Shown: piece after piece, positions 9,139 through 19,039 of the stretch
How positions within the stretch are numbered: the stretch's first letter is position 1
Layout of the letters: the number at the start of each line of letters is the position of its first letter
Assembly (NCBI RefSeq): GCF_007741535.1
Contig: NZ_CP036525.1
Location: 4,092,001 to 4,156,000, forward strand
Length of the DNA stretch: 64,000 nucleotides
From: Rubripirellula lacrimiformis
GTDB taxonomy: Bacteria; Planctomycetota; Planctomycetia; Pirellulales; Pirellulaceae
Direction: 5' to 3'
The notes under the pieces: generated by a model
Seen by the model: only the letters and a program-made list of their open reading frames with translations
Databases searched by the model: none
Told to the model about the DNA's origin: nothing
Made by a program: the position numbers and the translations under genes

Positions 9139-10256
9139 ATCTGTCTATTCCATCGGTCGGCGTCGAAGAAGAGTACCAATTGGTTGACCCAACGACCGGG
9201 TTATTGCTGCCCAACTGTAGAGAGGTGATGCAGCGAATTGCGGGACATACAACCGCGGACATTCAGCACGAACTCCACCTTACTCAGATTGAAATGGCCT
9301 CGGCCGTTTGCGATACGCTGGACGATGTGCGAAACAGTCTGAAACGCGTTCGCGGTCAACTGATTGCTGCGGCTAAGAAGACCGGCGCGGCGTTGGTCGC
9401 GACGGGCACCAATCCACACTTGGTGCCGCAGGATGACTCCATCACGCCGAAACAGCGTTACCGCGCGATGCGACAGCGATACCAGCAATTGGCGCGAGAT
9501 CTTTTGATCTTCGGTTGTCACGTCCACGTATCGATTCAGGATCGTTCGCTCGGAATGCAAATCATGAATATGAGTCGACGTTGGTTGCCTGTACTGCAGG
9601 CACTGTCGTCGAATTCGCCCTTCTGGGACGGCGTCGATAGTGGCTATGCCAGCTATCGGAGAGAGCTGTGGGCGCAGTGGCCGATGGCGGGCCCACCACC
9701 TTACTTTGACGACTTAGACGACTACCAGCGGTCCATTGATCAATTGACAAGGTCCGGTGCGATCGAAGACGAGAGCTACATCTACTGGGATATCCGTCTA
9801 TCCACCAAGGTACCCACGATTGAGTTTCGCGGTGCAGACGTGATGATGTCGCTGGAAGAAACCGTTGGCTACACCGGGCTCGTTCGCGCGATCGTGATGC
9901 AGGTAACCAGCGATTTGCAACGCAGCGAAATCCGATGGCCGATTCGCAGCAATCTGCTGTCTTATGCCATCTGGCAATCAGCTCGCTACGGCTTGAATGA
10001 CGAGCTTGTCGACCCGTTGTCATGTCAGCGACTTCCAGCCCGCGACGCGGTCGCACAGCTGCTGGAATATGTGGGGCCGTCCCTTGATCGGGCGGGAGAT
10101 CGTGAATGCGTCGAAGCATATTTGGAACGGGCATTCACCGACGGTACCGGGGCCGATCGACAAAGGGCCGCCGCTGGCGATCAAATCGATCTCGCCGAAG
10201 CAGTACGGCATGCCATCATGGAAACCGCTCATCAGACCGACGCGGCGATCGTCTAA
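9135..10256 (+). CDS. Carboxylate-amine ligase, GCS2/YbdK family (glutamate-cysteine-ligase-like)
   Basis: A 373-residue ATP-grasp-like ligase of the YbdK group, which shows weak gamma-glutamate-cysteine ligase activity in characterised members. Family motifs: VGVEEEYQLVDPTTG at the N-terminus, HELHLTQIEMASAVC, CHVHVSIQDRS, and STKVPTIEFRGADV for nucleotide/metal binding. The start overlaps the M20 stop by ATGA. Pairing with an amidohydrolase suggests making and breaking amide bonds of a common amino-acid conjugate; that is inference from the operon only. Confidence 0.9.
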   Translation: MNLSIPSVGVEEEYQLVDPTTGLLLPNCREVMQRIAGHTTADIQHELHLTQIEMASAVCDTLDDVRNSLKRVRGQLIAAAKKTGAALVATGTNPHLVPQDDSITPKQRYRAMRQRYQQLARDLLIFGCHVHVSIQDRSLGMQIMNMSRRWLPVLQALSSNSPFWDGVDSGYASYRRELWAQWPMAGPPPYFDDLDDYQRSIDQLTRSGAIEDESYIYWDIRLSTKVPTIEFRGADVMMSLEETVGYTGLVRAIVMQVTSDLQRSEIRWPIRSNLLSYAIWQSARYGLNDELVDPLSCQRLPARDAVAQLLEYVGPSLDRAGDRECVEAYLERAFTDGTGADRQRAAAGDQIDLAEAVRHAIMETAHQTDAAIV

Positions 10257-10378
10257 GCCAATGGTGATGCCCATTGCCAGCCGCCGAACGAATGCGGCCC
10301 TTACACATTCTCGGTCAATGCGAACGGGGAACCGATAAGAGAGTGCCCGACCTGTCGGGAATTCGGTGCAACCGTGCA

Positions 10379-11764
10379 CTAGAGTTCGGAAGCGAACAAC
10401 CGGACCGTCGTGGCCAAAGCCGATCGCAACGTTGATCGATCCGTCAGTCCTGCGTCGCAGCCGCTGGCTAAATCGCGATACCATCCGGCCAACTGGTCGA
10501 TCGTCTTCTTGTCATGGACCAACACGGACAGTTCATAGTTCAGAAAGAACGATCGCACATCGAAGTTTGCGGATCCCACCAACGCGACCACGTCGTCAAC
10601 GATCCCAATCTTTGCGTGAACCATCTTGTCCGGGTATCGATGGACCTTGCAACCCATTTGGATCAAGTCTTTGAAGTAGTCGAAGCGTGCGTAGTCGACT
10701 GGCCGAAGATCGCTGACTTGGGGAACCAGTATCTGGACATCGATGCCGCGTCGGCACGCCAGTTCCAGTGACCGCATAGCCTGCGGCGGCGGTACGAAAT
10801 AGGGCGTCGCGATCCAAATACGTTGATTGGCTTGGTGAATTGCGAACTGCCAGAAATCCTCTAGGATCTCGTCCGGGCCGTCCGGCCCGATCGGGATCAC
10901 GCTCAAACGCGATCCGTCATCCGCACCGGCTCTAGCCGACGGTTCCAAATGGTTGGGCGGAAGCTTTTCGTCGGTTTCGAACGTCCAATCGCTGCAAAAG
11001 ACGGCTTGCAGCTGCATCGCCGTCGGTCCCTCGATCCACATACTCATGTCGATCCAAGAGTCCGGATTCGGATTTTTCGACACCTCGTCGGCGACAATAT
11101 TGGCGCCCCCAAGGATCGCACGTTGTCCGTCCGCTAACGCCAACTTTCGGTGATTGCGGAAGTTCAGATAGGCGAGCCGCGACAGCTGCGACATTGCTTT
11201 GAAACGATGGGCGCGTCCCCCAGCGTCACGCACCTGTTGCAGCTGTTCCTCGGGTAGCTGGAACGATCCGAAACCATCGACTAGCAATCGAACCCGGATC
11301 CCCTCGCGAGCTCTTTCGCACAGTCGTTGGATGATTTCGTCGGTGCTGTCGTGATCGTCCAGGATGAATGTCATGACATAGATTGCCTCTTCGGCACTGT
11401 CAATCAATTCCAGGAACGCGTCGCGCAGATCACGGGGATGACTGATCAGCCGCACCTGGTTGCCAGTCGTCGGCGGACACAGTTTCCGGGCCAACAGCAA
11501 GCGTTCCAGAGCCGTGCGAGGCGGAACACCGTCATCGGCGAACTTCGGCATTTCGACCAACTTTCGTTGCTCGTGTTCTGCTGAAATTTTCCGACCGCCT
11601 AACCACAGGAACAGGATCAATCCGATCGGAGGCGATAGCAAGACCAAGCCCAGCCAGCCTAGCCGACCGACGTTGTGCCGTTGTTCATTGCGAATGATGG
11701 TCATCGCAACGATGGTCAGGAAAGCCCCCAATACAGAACTGACATAGGCGACAATCCAGATCAT
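10379..11764 (-). CDS. cls: Cardiolipin synthase (phospholipase D superfamily)
   Basis: 461 residues. Two N-terminal membrane helices (VAYVSSVLGAFLTIVAMTII and LGWLGLVLLSPPIGLILFLW) precede two PLD domains with HKD motifs: NHRKLALADGQRAILGGAN and VHAKIGIVDDVVALVGSANFD. The enzyme transesterifies two phosphatidylglycerols to cardiolipin and glycerol on the inner membrane. Length and helix-helix-PLD-PLD order match bacterial ClsA. It is transcribed toward the GCS2-type ligase gene and separated from the upstream alkaline phosphatase gene by about 115 bp. Confidence 0.93.
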   Translation of the reverse strand: MIWIVAYVSSVLGAFLTIVAMTIIRNEQRHNVGRLGWLGLVLLSPPIGLILFLWLGGRKISAEHEQRKLVEMPKFADDGVPPRTALERLLLARKLCPPTTGNQVRLISHPRDLRDAFLELIDSAEEAIYVMTFILDDHDSTDEIIQRLCERAREGIRVRLLVDGFGSFQLPEEQLQQVRDAGGRAHRFKAMSQLSRLAYLNFRNHRKLALADGQRAILGGANIVADEVSKNPNPDSWIDMSMWIEGPTAMQLQAVFCSDWTFETDEKLPPNHLEPSARAGADDGSRLSVIPIGPDGPDEILEDFWQFAIHQANQRIWIATPYFVPPPQAMRSLELACRRGIDVQILVPQVSDLRPVDYARFDYFKDLIQMGCKVHRYPDKMVHAKIGIVDDVVALVGSANFDVRSFFLNYELSVLVHDKKTIDQLAGWYRDLASGCDAGLTDRSTLRSALATTVRLFASEL

Positions 11765-11879
11765 TCAGTCTCTTTTCGCGTGGTGGCGAGTTCAGTGGAA
11801 CAGGATGGATGTGAGAAGTAGGGGCACACCCATCATCTCTGGAACTCGCCACATTCGCTTCGGCGCCTCGGGATTCAGA

Positions 11880-13538
11880 TTACGGAGACGCGACCACTTC
11901 TGCTGTCTGGATCAGCGCTTCGGGACGGTGCAGATTGAAATAGTGACCGTGGTCGGCCGTTAGGATCAGCGCTGTATCGTCCCAGCCGCCGTTGTGTTCG
12001 ATCCAGGACACGATCGCGTCGAAAGCGTCGTCGCCACTGTGGACGGCACCGATCGAGTTATCGATGTTGTTCGAATGGTTTGCCCAATCGACGTCGCCGG
12101 CTTCCACCATCAGCCACCATTTGTCCGAACGTGAGTTGAGGACATCAAGTGCGGCCACCGCCATGTCTTTCAGTTCGACATTTTCCTGCAAATCCGCCTC
12201 GCTATAGACTTCGGCTTTTGCCGGAATCGGGTTGCCAAAGCTAACCACTGGATCGAAGTTTCCATCCGCGGTGCGGAATGGCAAGTGTCCGCCGCCCACA
12301 CCAAAGTAACCGAACAAACGTTGGTCTTTCGATTTCGCTTCTTCGACGGCTTGCGTCAAAACGGTTTGACCATCCACACCGCTGGTTCGCTGGGCTACGA
12401 CATACTTGCCACCGTTTTTGACGTCGATCGCCTGGAGGTCTTCGTCGGTGAGGTACTTGTTGCCAGGAACAAAGTTCTTTCCCTGTGCCCCGTCCTTTTT
12501 CGTTTCCACGCCCCAACCGCCACCGATCAGCACATCAACACCGGCCAGTCCGCCGGGATGAAAGATCGATGGGCGACCGATCAGGTCGCGAGTCAGGTCT
12601 TGGTAATCGTTTCGGTGCACGTTGTTCGAATAGGCGGACGCGGGGGTTGCGTGACTGATCGGAACGCTGGTGACCACGCCGATTGAATAGCCTTGGTCTT
12701 GCAGGGTCCGCGCGATCGGCAACGCTTCGCGACCCATGTGATCCACATTGATTGCAGCGTTGTAGGTTTTGATACCGCTGGTCAGCGATGTCGCCGAAGA
12801 TGCCGAGTCGGTGTAGGCGTGTCTGAGCGTTTCGCTTTTGCCGGTCAGGTAGTCCACGTCTGTGATCGTCCCCCACGGTGCATGACCGCCAAGTTCCGGA
12901 TCGTAACCGCCACGAACCTTGCCGCCGGGATTGCTGACGATCTGTTTGTCCACACTGACAGACGTACCATCGTTGTGTGGGGTGGTAACGCAGAATCCGA
13001 AATCAGTATCCGCGCCGCGGTAGTCTAGAAAGTGCAGCCCTTTTCCGCGGCCCTTGTCGTAGGCGACTTGCCCCAGCTTTGCGATCGCTGCTGAACGCGT
13101 GATGTGCCAGTCCATGCCATCGAAAACGACCAGGATGACTCGCTTCTTGCCCGATTCGGCCGCCGATTTTTGGAGTCGATAGACGTCGGTTTGGTCAAAG
13201 TACTTGGCTTTCGGATTGTGAGTCCGTTCGGGCAGATATCCGAAAAGCTTTTCGATCGCCGCGGGATCACGATAGAGACTGTTCTTTCCTTTGACAGAAT
13301 CCAGATTCATGCCAAACGTGTAGACGGGAATCAATCGATTGCTGTGCGTCTTCCAGCTGGAATAGGTTTCTGGATCCGGTCCCCAGTACCCCCAATCGGA
13401 CTGTCGCGTATTGACTGCGTCGGTCTGTAGCTTTGCGATCGGGTCTTTCGTCTGACCCAGTGCGGGCACGGATAGGGTGTTCAACCCCATGGCCGCTGTG
13501 ATCAACACAAGCGAGTGACGAGTCAATCGGTTCAACAT
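11880..13538 (-). CDS. Secreted alkaline phosphatase (PhoA-superfamily)
   Basis: A 552-residue exported phosphomonoesterase. Its signal peptide ends after SVPALGQ. The active-site nucleophile region is HAYTDSASSATSLTSGIKTYN, where the Ser after Asp is the phosphorylated residue. Metal ligands are visible in VVFDGMDWH, MVEAGDVDWANHSNN and LTADHGHYFN. The order is that of the alkaline phosphatase superfamily; it is longer than E. coli PhoA. It is divergent from an exported metallophosphoesterase, so both probably supply phosphate from organic phosphates outside the cytoplasm. Confidence 0.92.
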   Translation of the reverse strand: MLNRLTRHSLVLITAAMGLNTLSVPALGQTKDPIAKLQTDAVNTRQSDWGYWGPDPETYSSWKTHSNRLIPVYTFGMNLDSVKGKNSLYRDPAAIEKLFGYLPERTHNPKAKYFDQTDVYRLQKSAAESGKKRVILVVFDGMDWHITRSAAIAKLGQVAYDKGRGKGLHFLDYRGADTDFGFCVTTPHNDGTSVSVDKQIVSNPGGKVRGGYDPELGGHAPWGTITDVDYLTGKSETLRHAYTDSASSATSLTSGIKTYNAAINVDHMGREALPIARTLQDQGYSIGVVTSVPISHATPASAYSNNVHRNDYQDLTRDLIGRPSIFHPGGLAGVDVLIGGGWGVETKKDGAQGKNFVPGNKYLTDEDLQAIDVKNGGKYVVAQRTSGVDGQTVLTQAVEEAKSKDQRLFGYFGVGGGHLPFRTADGNFDPVVSFGNPIPAKAEVYSEADLQENVELKDMAVAALDVLNSRSDKWWLMVEAGDVDWANHSNNIDNSIGAVHSGDDAFDAIVSWIEHNGGWDDTALILTADHGHYFNLHRPEALIQTAEVVASP

Positions 13539-14099
13539 TGGACGGCTTCTTTCAGTCGGAAGGGAAGGTTTGCCACGGGCTAGGTGTTGCCTAAGATGTT
13601 TGCCAAAAACCGAGCAGGCGGCGGGTGGGGCTGACCAGAGCGAAAGCAGCTCGGTTGGTCAGGAAGGCTGGGGAGGACACGGTGGCCATCGTTGATTGGA
13701 TTTTGCACCAACCGCGAATTTACAGCGGCTGCGAAGATGGCGATAGCGTGGCCGTGCCAGCTTCGATAATAGTCGAATGGTCAACGCCAGCAAACGCTGC
13801 CCCACAATTTTGGGGGTCCCGAGTTGAACGCGTTCGGGCGTCGTTTTCTTGTTCTATTCGGGCATTTCCACCCTGCAACTGCTCGGATGTCGGATTGGTG
13901 CCATTTCAATCCTGCACCGTCCTCGGAGGTGGATACTCTCAATCCGGGCGTGGTCGGGGATTGCGAATCGCTGCGTGCCCCCCGTAGCATTCAAAGAATG
14001 TCGGGCTGATCGCAGCGGTTCCATGTGCGGTTAGAATCGAGTGCCCCCAAGGCACCCGCCACGCAAATTGCCCCAAATTCCACAGCACGCGAGACCAGA
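13539..14099. other. Intergenic region between two phosphatase genes
   Basis: 561 bp between divergently transcribed phosphatase genes. Several open frames cross it on both strands, but none shows a ribosome-binding site, a signal peptide or a known family. A shared phosphate-responsive promoter region is plausible; no confident Pho-box repeat was recognised. Confidence 0.4.
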
Positions 14100-15392
14100 A
14101 TGTTCAACCGGCGTCAGTTCATTGGCACCATCCCGATCAGCGCCGTTGCATGGGGCGCGATCGGCGGCCACCAACCCGCCCAATCGCAAGATTCTGGTCG
14201 TCCGGTAAAACAGGATTCGTCCAAGGATGACTCGGGGCTAATCGCAAGCCCACCTGTGATCCAAAATCCGAGACCTGACGGATTCGGAATCAGCATTGCG
14301 GTCAACGAATTTGCCACCGCGTGGGTCGAGTACGGATTTGCTGCGGACGACCTTCCGTTCACTGCGGTGGCCAGTCACCACGGATTGATCTGCGCCGATC
14401 AACAGGCGTTGCATATCCGCGTGGACCATGATCAACCTTTCCCGATCACCGCGTCAATCTACTACCGCGTCATGGTGCAACCGCTTGGCTACAAGAACGC
14501 CTACGTTCTGGAACGCGGAAAGGCGGAGTCGACCGACACGTACACACTGCGTTTGCCGAGTGCTGATTCCAATCGTATCCGGATCGTCAGCATCAACGAC
14601 ACCCACGAGAACCTGGACACGATCAAACAGCTTCACCGAGAAATAGAGAAGTTGAATCCCGATCTTTTGATCTGGAACGGGGACAGTTGCAATGATTTTG
14701 ATGCAGCCGATTCACCCGAGCAGATTCTGTTGAACCCCGCTCGGGATCTGTCGATGTCATGGGCCAGTCGTCGTCCGCTGGTCTTCAGCAACGGCAATCA
14801 CGACGTGCGTGGTCAACGATCTCGTGAAGTCAACAAGATCATGGTCGGCGCGCCCGAATCGGCTCAACTTCCCTACAACCAATCGCTGCGTTTGGGGCCG
14901 CTATCGTTGATCACTCTGGATACCGGCGAGGATAAACCGGATCGCCATCCCGTTTTTGCGGGGACGGCCGCTTATGAACCGTATCGTGCACGGCAGGCGA
15001 CCTGGTTGAAACAGGTCTTGCAGCAGCCTGAACATCGCGATTCGCGATGGAAGGTCGTCGCTTGCCACATTCCGCTGCGCGGCTTGGACGGACAAAACGA
15101 TGGCACGACGTTGGATGGGTACGCGAGCTACAGCGGGTTTGGTGCTCGACTCTGGCTGCCCATTTTGAAGGATGCGGGTACCAAGGCGGTGCTATCAGGC
15201 CATATGCACGCCGATCGCTTGGACCCGGCATCCGATGACATGCCCATCTGTCAGTTTGTGGGCGGAGGCCCCAAGCCAGAGCAAGCGACGTTGACCATCG
15301 TGGACGCGGTCCAGGACAAAGATCAAAGTGCGTTGGACATCCGCATCGTGGACCTGCAGGGCAAGGTGTTGCACCAGCAAACTTGGAATTGA
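14100..15392 (+). CDS. Exported metallophosphoesterase (calcineurin-like), Tat signal
   Basis: 430 residues from the ATG at 14100; the frame is open further upstream but the signal peptide fixes the start. The N-terminus (NRRQFIGTIPISAVAWG) has a twin-arginine signal. An Ig-like purple-acid-phosphatase N-domain (about 45-150) precedes the catalytic domain with the five metallophosphoesterase blocks: SINDTHEN, WNGDSCNDF, SNGNHDVRG, VACHIPLRG and LSGHMHADRL. It should hydrolyse phosphomono- or diesters in the periplasm. Folding before Tat export fits a dinuclear metal enzyme. It is divergent from the alkaline phosphatase gene. Confidence 0.9.
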   Translation: MFNRRQFIGTIPISAVAWGAIGGHQPAQSQDSGRPVKQDSSKDDSGLIASPPVIQNPRPDGFGISIAVNEFATAWVEYGFAADDLPFTAVASHHGLICADQQALHIRVDHDQPFPITASIYYRVMVQPLGYKNAYVLERGKAESTDTYTLRLPSADSNRIRIVSINDTHENLDTIKQLHREIEKLNPDLLIWNGDSCNDFDAADSPEQILLNPARDLSMSWASRRPLVFSNGNHDVRGQRSREVNKIMVGAPESAQLPYNQSLRLGPLSLITLDTGEDKPDRHPVFAGTAAYEPYRARQATWLKQVLQQPEHRDSRWKVVACHIPLRGLDGQNDGTTLDGYASYSGFGARLWLPILKDAGTKAVLSGHMHADRLDPASDDMPICQFVGGGPKPEQATLTIVDAVQDKDQSALDIRIVDLQGKVLHQQTWN

Positions 15393-15483
15393 ATGCGGAT
15401 CGGCTCCGGCCCACCCTTTGGCTACGAGGCGTCCCCGGCTGACTCAGGTTCGCCTGCCGTCGTACGAGAATTTGATGGTTTTC

Positions 15484-18400
15484 CTAGTCGTCAATTGACC
15501 AGATGGAATTTCCGTCTGATCCGAACGCGACCAGGAATCGACCACCTGATGACATGATGTATCGAGAGACAGGCCCCACCTGCATATCGAGGGTCCCCAT
15601 CTCTCGACCGCTCTTCCAATCCCAGAATCGAATCGTGCCATCATATCCAGAGCTGACCAGAGTGTCGCCATCGGCTGAAAAAACCAGATCCGATACGCTT
15701 AGACGATGTCCTTTCAGCGAGCTGATGCGACTTCCATCGATCGCGTCTAGAACTTCGATGGTACCGTCGGTCTGGCCTGCGATGATCGACTGGCCGCCGG
15801 GGGCATAAGCGGCGACGCTGTTGGATCCCAATTTCTGTCCACTGTCCCAGATCGGTTCCATTGTTTCGCCATCGATCACGGTCATTCGCTCGCGACCAGT
15901 GATCAAGTACTCGCCGCGATGGGCCGAACACTCGACCCTGACAGCGTCACCGACGACAGGAATCGTGTGGACGATGGACCAATCCGAAGTGTCGAAGACG
16001 CATAGCTGATAGGCATACAATGCCAGCAGTCGCGATTCGTCGGTTGAAAACGCCAGCTTGCGGCAACTTTCTTCCGTCGTGCCTGGAAAGTCGGTGATCT
16101 GGTCTCCGCTGTTCGCGTCGATCACGACAAAGCCGGTTGGATTCGATGCGACGATCACGTCACCGTCCTTTGTCGCCACTGCGCAGTTGAAGTAGTCCGC
16201 TTGAACCTGACTGACCAACGTCGACGCTCCTGTCGCGATGTCGATTCGTGCGATGTCGCCGGTTTCTAACCGAACCAGAACTTGATTCGAATCGATCTCT
16301 CGGATCGATTCAGTGACGTAGGCAGGTTGCATCAATCGGGGGCAGTTTTGGGTGGAAAGATCCCAAACTTGCACTTGGCCCGATTCACGTGTTGCCGCGA
16401 CTCGATGGCTGTCGCAAAAGACAACGCTCGTCGCGCGGTCATCGCCATCCACAATGGTGCGTGATGGCGGGAAACCGGATTCGCCGTTGCGGGCATCGAT
16501 CGGCGCATCCCAGACGTGGACGGCGCCGTTGTCGCAAGCTGCGGCAATGAAACGCCCGTCGTCTGAAATTGCGATATCGCGAACCCGGCCACGCACTTCG
16601 TTCTGGACCGCGATGCTCTTTCGGTTGGGCAGATCGACCAACGCGACCGTATCGTCGCCCGCCAACACCACGCGTTCCCCGTTGCCCGACACATCAAGCG
16701 AATAGACGTTGAAATCGACGTCTAAATCGAACCACTTTTCAAATCCTGGTACATCCCAAACCCGGGCGTGCCCGAACTTGCCGATATCATTGATCGTTCG
16801 GTGAACCGTCAATAGTTGCTTTCCATCGGGAGAGAACTGCAACGATTCGTTTCGCGAATCCGTGGCCCAGCGGTGGAGTTGGTTGCCATCGACATCATGA
16901 ATCGCCACGTCTCCATAACGGCCGGCCGATGCAAGAAAACGCCCATCGGGAGAGATCGCTACCGATTCGATGCTTGAGTCATGCGTGGACGGAATCCGCG
17001 TTGTTTCGCCTGTTCGAAGACTGCCAAACGACAACGGGTTGTCTCCATCGGGATGGTTGACTCCCGTCAGATAGTTCGCCGAGTCGGACGAAACGGCAAT
17101 GGCGTTCATCCGTTGTCCGACCTCGAACTGACGCAGTTGCTGTCCGGTGTCGATGTCCCACAATCGTGAAGTTCCGTCTTCCCCAACACTGAGCAGATGT
17201 TTGGATTGCAGCACCACGGTCGCTTCATAGACGGGACCTTGGTGGCCGACCAATTGGGTGACGGTCGGCGGTCGTGACAGCCGATCCAACAGCCACCATT
17301 CGAATCCACGAAGATCGACTTCGTCGCCTTGGGGAAGTTGCCGGTCAAGGAGTTGATGAACTTCATCGATGTCCTGCAGAGCATAGGCGCGGTACGCCGA
17401 TGCCATGTCCGCAACGTAAAGGTTTCGCTGCAACAGTTCGCGGCTGTGATCTAGATCCGAATTCGTCCGTTCAAGGACCGCGTTGATACTGGCCAGTTTT
17501 TCGTTCATGGCTTCCAGACGTCGACCACCGATGTGTTGGAATGCGATGACGCCCAGAACGATGGATGATAGAACGATGGCCGTCAGCATCGTCCGGCGTG
17601 GGTTGCGGACGACCCAGCGGATGGCGTGTTCGGCAATCCCGGGACGCCGCGCCTTGATGGCTTTGCCGGCTGCGAAACGCCGCAAGTCGCTCGCCATGTC
17701 AGCCGCGGTTGCGTATCGATCGCTAGGCACATGCGCCATCGATTTCAAAATGATCGATTCAAGCTGTCTCGGAATCGACGCTCGGATGCGCGATGGATGT
17801 GTCAAGCGTCCATCGGAAATTTCACGCCAAACCTGTTGCCGGTCACCGGCATAGGGGCGGTTGCGAGCGGCAAATTCGTAAACCGTCGCGCCCAGCGAAT
17901 AGATATCTGTTCGGTGGTCAACCATCCGTTGTCCGGACGTCTGCTCGGGGCTCATGTAGTGCGGGGTCCCCACCACTTTGCCCGTTTGGGTCAGCAAGGT
18001 TTGACCTTCGCTCAGCAAAGCCAACCCGAAGTCCGCTAACCAGATTTTTCCTGCGCGGTCCAACAACAGGTTCGACGGTTTAACGTCTCGGTGCACAATC
18101 CCTAGCAAATGCGCGGAATGAAGCGCCTCGGCCACATCTGCCATCATGCATGCAATCGTGACAAACTCTGCGTTATTTAGCTTGTCGGCAAGACGGCAAT
18201 TTTCCATCTGGTTCGAATGAACGTTGACCGGTCGGGTCCAAGTGCTCGATCCTTGCAGTTCAGAATCGTCGGCCGGGAATACCTTTGTGGCCGAGGAAGA
18301 TAGAACCTGATCATCGGCCTGTTCACGTAGGGATGCGATCAGGCCGGCCAGTGACGGACCGTCGATCAGGTCCATCGCCAAATAGGGACGATCTGCGACT

Positions 18401-18840
18401 TCGCCGACTTCGATCAACGAAACGACATGCTGGTGATCAAGGCGTTGGACAATCTCGGCCTCACGCCGGAACCGTCGGTATACATCCTGGTCGCCGGCGA
18501 TCGCAGGATCGATGACCTTGAGCGCGACCTCTTGATCGCTATCATCGCGGCAGGCCTTGTAGACGATCGACATCCCGCCGCGGCCAAGTTGCCCCAGGAT
18601 TCGATACGGGCCAATCTGCGAGGGGAAAACGGGCGGCGGATTCGTTTCGAGGATCGTCTGGCTAGAAACCGGTGGGTCTGAGTTTCCGCTGGCCTGATGG
18701 CGGACCGCATCGAGGAATTCGCTACGGTACTGTGGCCATGAGCGAACGAATTGCTCTGGATCGACGTCCTTTCCCGTATCCATTTGAAGCTGATATTCAT
18801 CCATCAGCTCTTCGATGCTGCCAATCGTTTTCCGATTCAT
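15484..18840 (-). CDS. Membrane-anchored Ser/Thr protein kinase with WD40 beta-propeller
   Basis: 1118 residues. An N-terminal planctomycete pre-kinase segment (1-70) is followed by a Hanks-type kinase (about 77-393) with a Gly-rich loop LGRGGMSIVYKA, catalytic Lys108, HRDVKPSN (250-257), DFG 270-272 and GTPHYMSPEQ (291-300). About 55 extra, poorly conserved residues (about 174-228) are inserted before the catalytic loop. One membrane helix (about 417-437) and a short coiled coil precede WD40-like repeats (about 540-1118; recognisable units include FSADGDTLVSSGYDGTIRFW and AISDDGRFIAAACDNG). The propeller would lie outside the cytoplasm and could sense a ligand. Targets are unknown. Confidence 0.93.
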   Translation of the reverse strand: MNRKTIGSIEELMDEYQLQMDTGKDVDPEQFVRSWPQYRSEFLDAVRHQASGNSDPPVSSQTILETNPPPVFPSQIGPYRILGQLGRGGMSIVYKACRDDSDQEVALKVIDPAIAGDQDVYRRFRREAEIVQRLDHQHVVSLIEVGEVADRPYLAMDLIDGPSLAGLIASLREQADDQVLSSSATKVFPADDSELQGSSTWTRPVNVHSNQMENCRLADKLNNAEFVTIACMMADVAEALHSAHLLGIVHRDVKPSNLLLDRAGKIWLADFGLALLSEGQTLLTQTGKVVGTPHYMSPEQTSGQRMVDHRTDIYSLGATVYEFAARNRPYAGDRQQVWREISDGRLTHPSRIRASIPRQLESIILKSMAHVPSDRYATAADMASDLRRFAAGKAIKARRPGIAEHAIRWVVRNPRRTMLTAIVLSSIVLGVIAFQHIGGRRLEAMNEKLASINAVLERTNSDLDHSRELLQRNLYVADMASAYRAYALQDIDEVHQLLDRQLPQGDEVDLRGFEWWLLDRLSRPPTVTQLVGHQGPVYEATVVLQSKHLLSVGEDGTSRLWDIDTGQQLRQFEVGQRMNAIAVSSDSANYLTGVNHPDGDNPLSFGSLRTGETTRIPSTHDSSIESVAISPDGRFLASAGRYGDVAIHDVDGNQLHRWATDSRNESLQFSPDGKQLLTVHRTINDIGKFGHARVWDVPGFEKWFDLDVDFNVYSLDVSGNGERVVLAGDDTVALVDLPNRKSIAVQNEVRGRVRDIAISDDGRFIAAACDNGAVHVWDAPIDARNGESGFPPSRTIVDGDDRATSVVFCDSHRVAATRESGQVQVWDLSTQNCPRLMQPAYVTESIREIDSNQVLVRLETGDIARIDIATGASTLVSQVQADYFNCAVATKDGDVIVASNPTGFVVIDANSGDQITDFPGTTEESCRKLAFSTDESRLLALYAYQLCVFDTSDWSIVHTIPVVGDAVRVECSAHRGEYLITGRERMTVIDGETMEPIWDSGQKLGSNSVAAYAPGGQSIIAGQTDGTIEVLDAIDGSRISSLKGHRLSVSDLVFSADGDTLVSSGYDGTIRFWDWKSGREMGTLDMQVGPVSRYIMSSGGRFLVAFGSDGNSIWSIDD

Positions 18841-19039
18841 CAGTAGCTACGCACGATGTGATTGGTTCTCTTGTGGCCAACTCCAACAACTAGCCAAGGG
18901 CATTTTAGTTGGTCGGACCACCCGGTGCATGGGGTTGTTGGGAACCTGCGTCTGCCGACACGGTCGGCGGATTTCGAGGCCCGTGCAACCGTAAACCCGT
19001 CGATGCAACTGGGCGACGCAGCAGGTCGTCGTGTCTCGA
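18841..19039. other. Intergenic region between GH32 and kinase genes
   Basis: 199 bp, both flanking genes on the minus strand. No ORF or RNA feature recognised. Confidence 0.4.
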
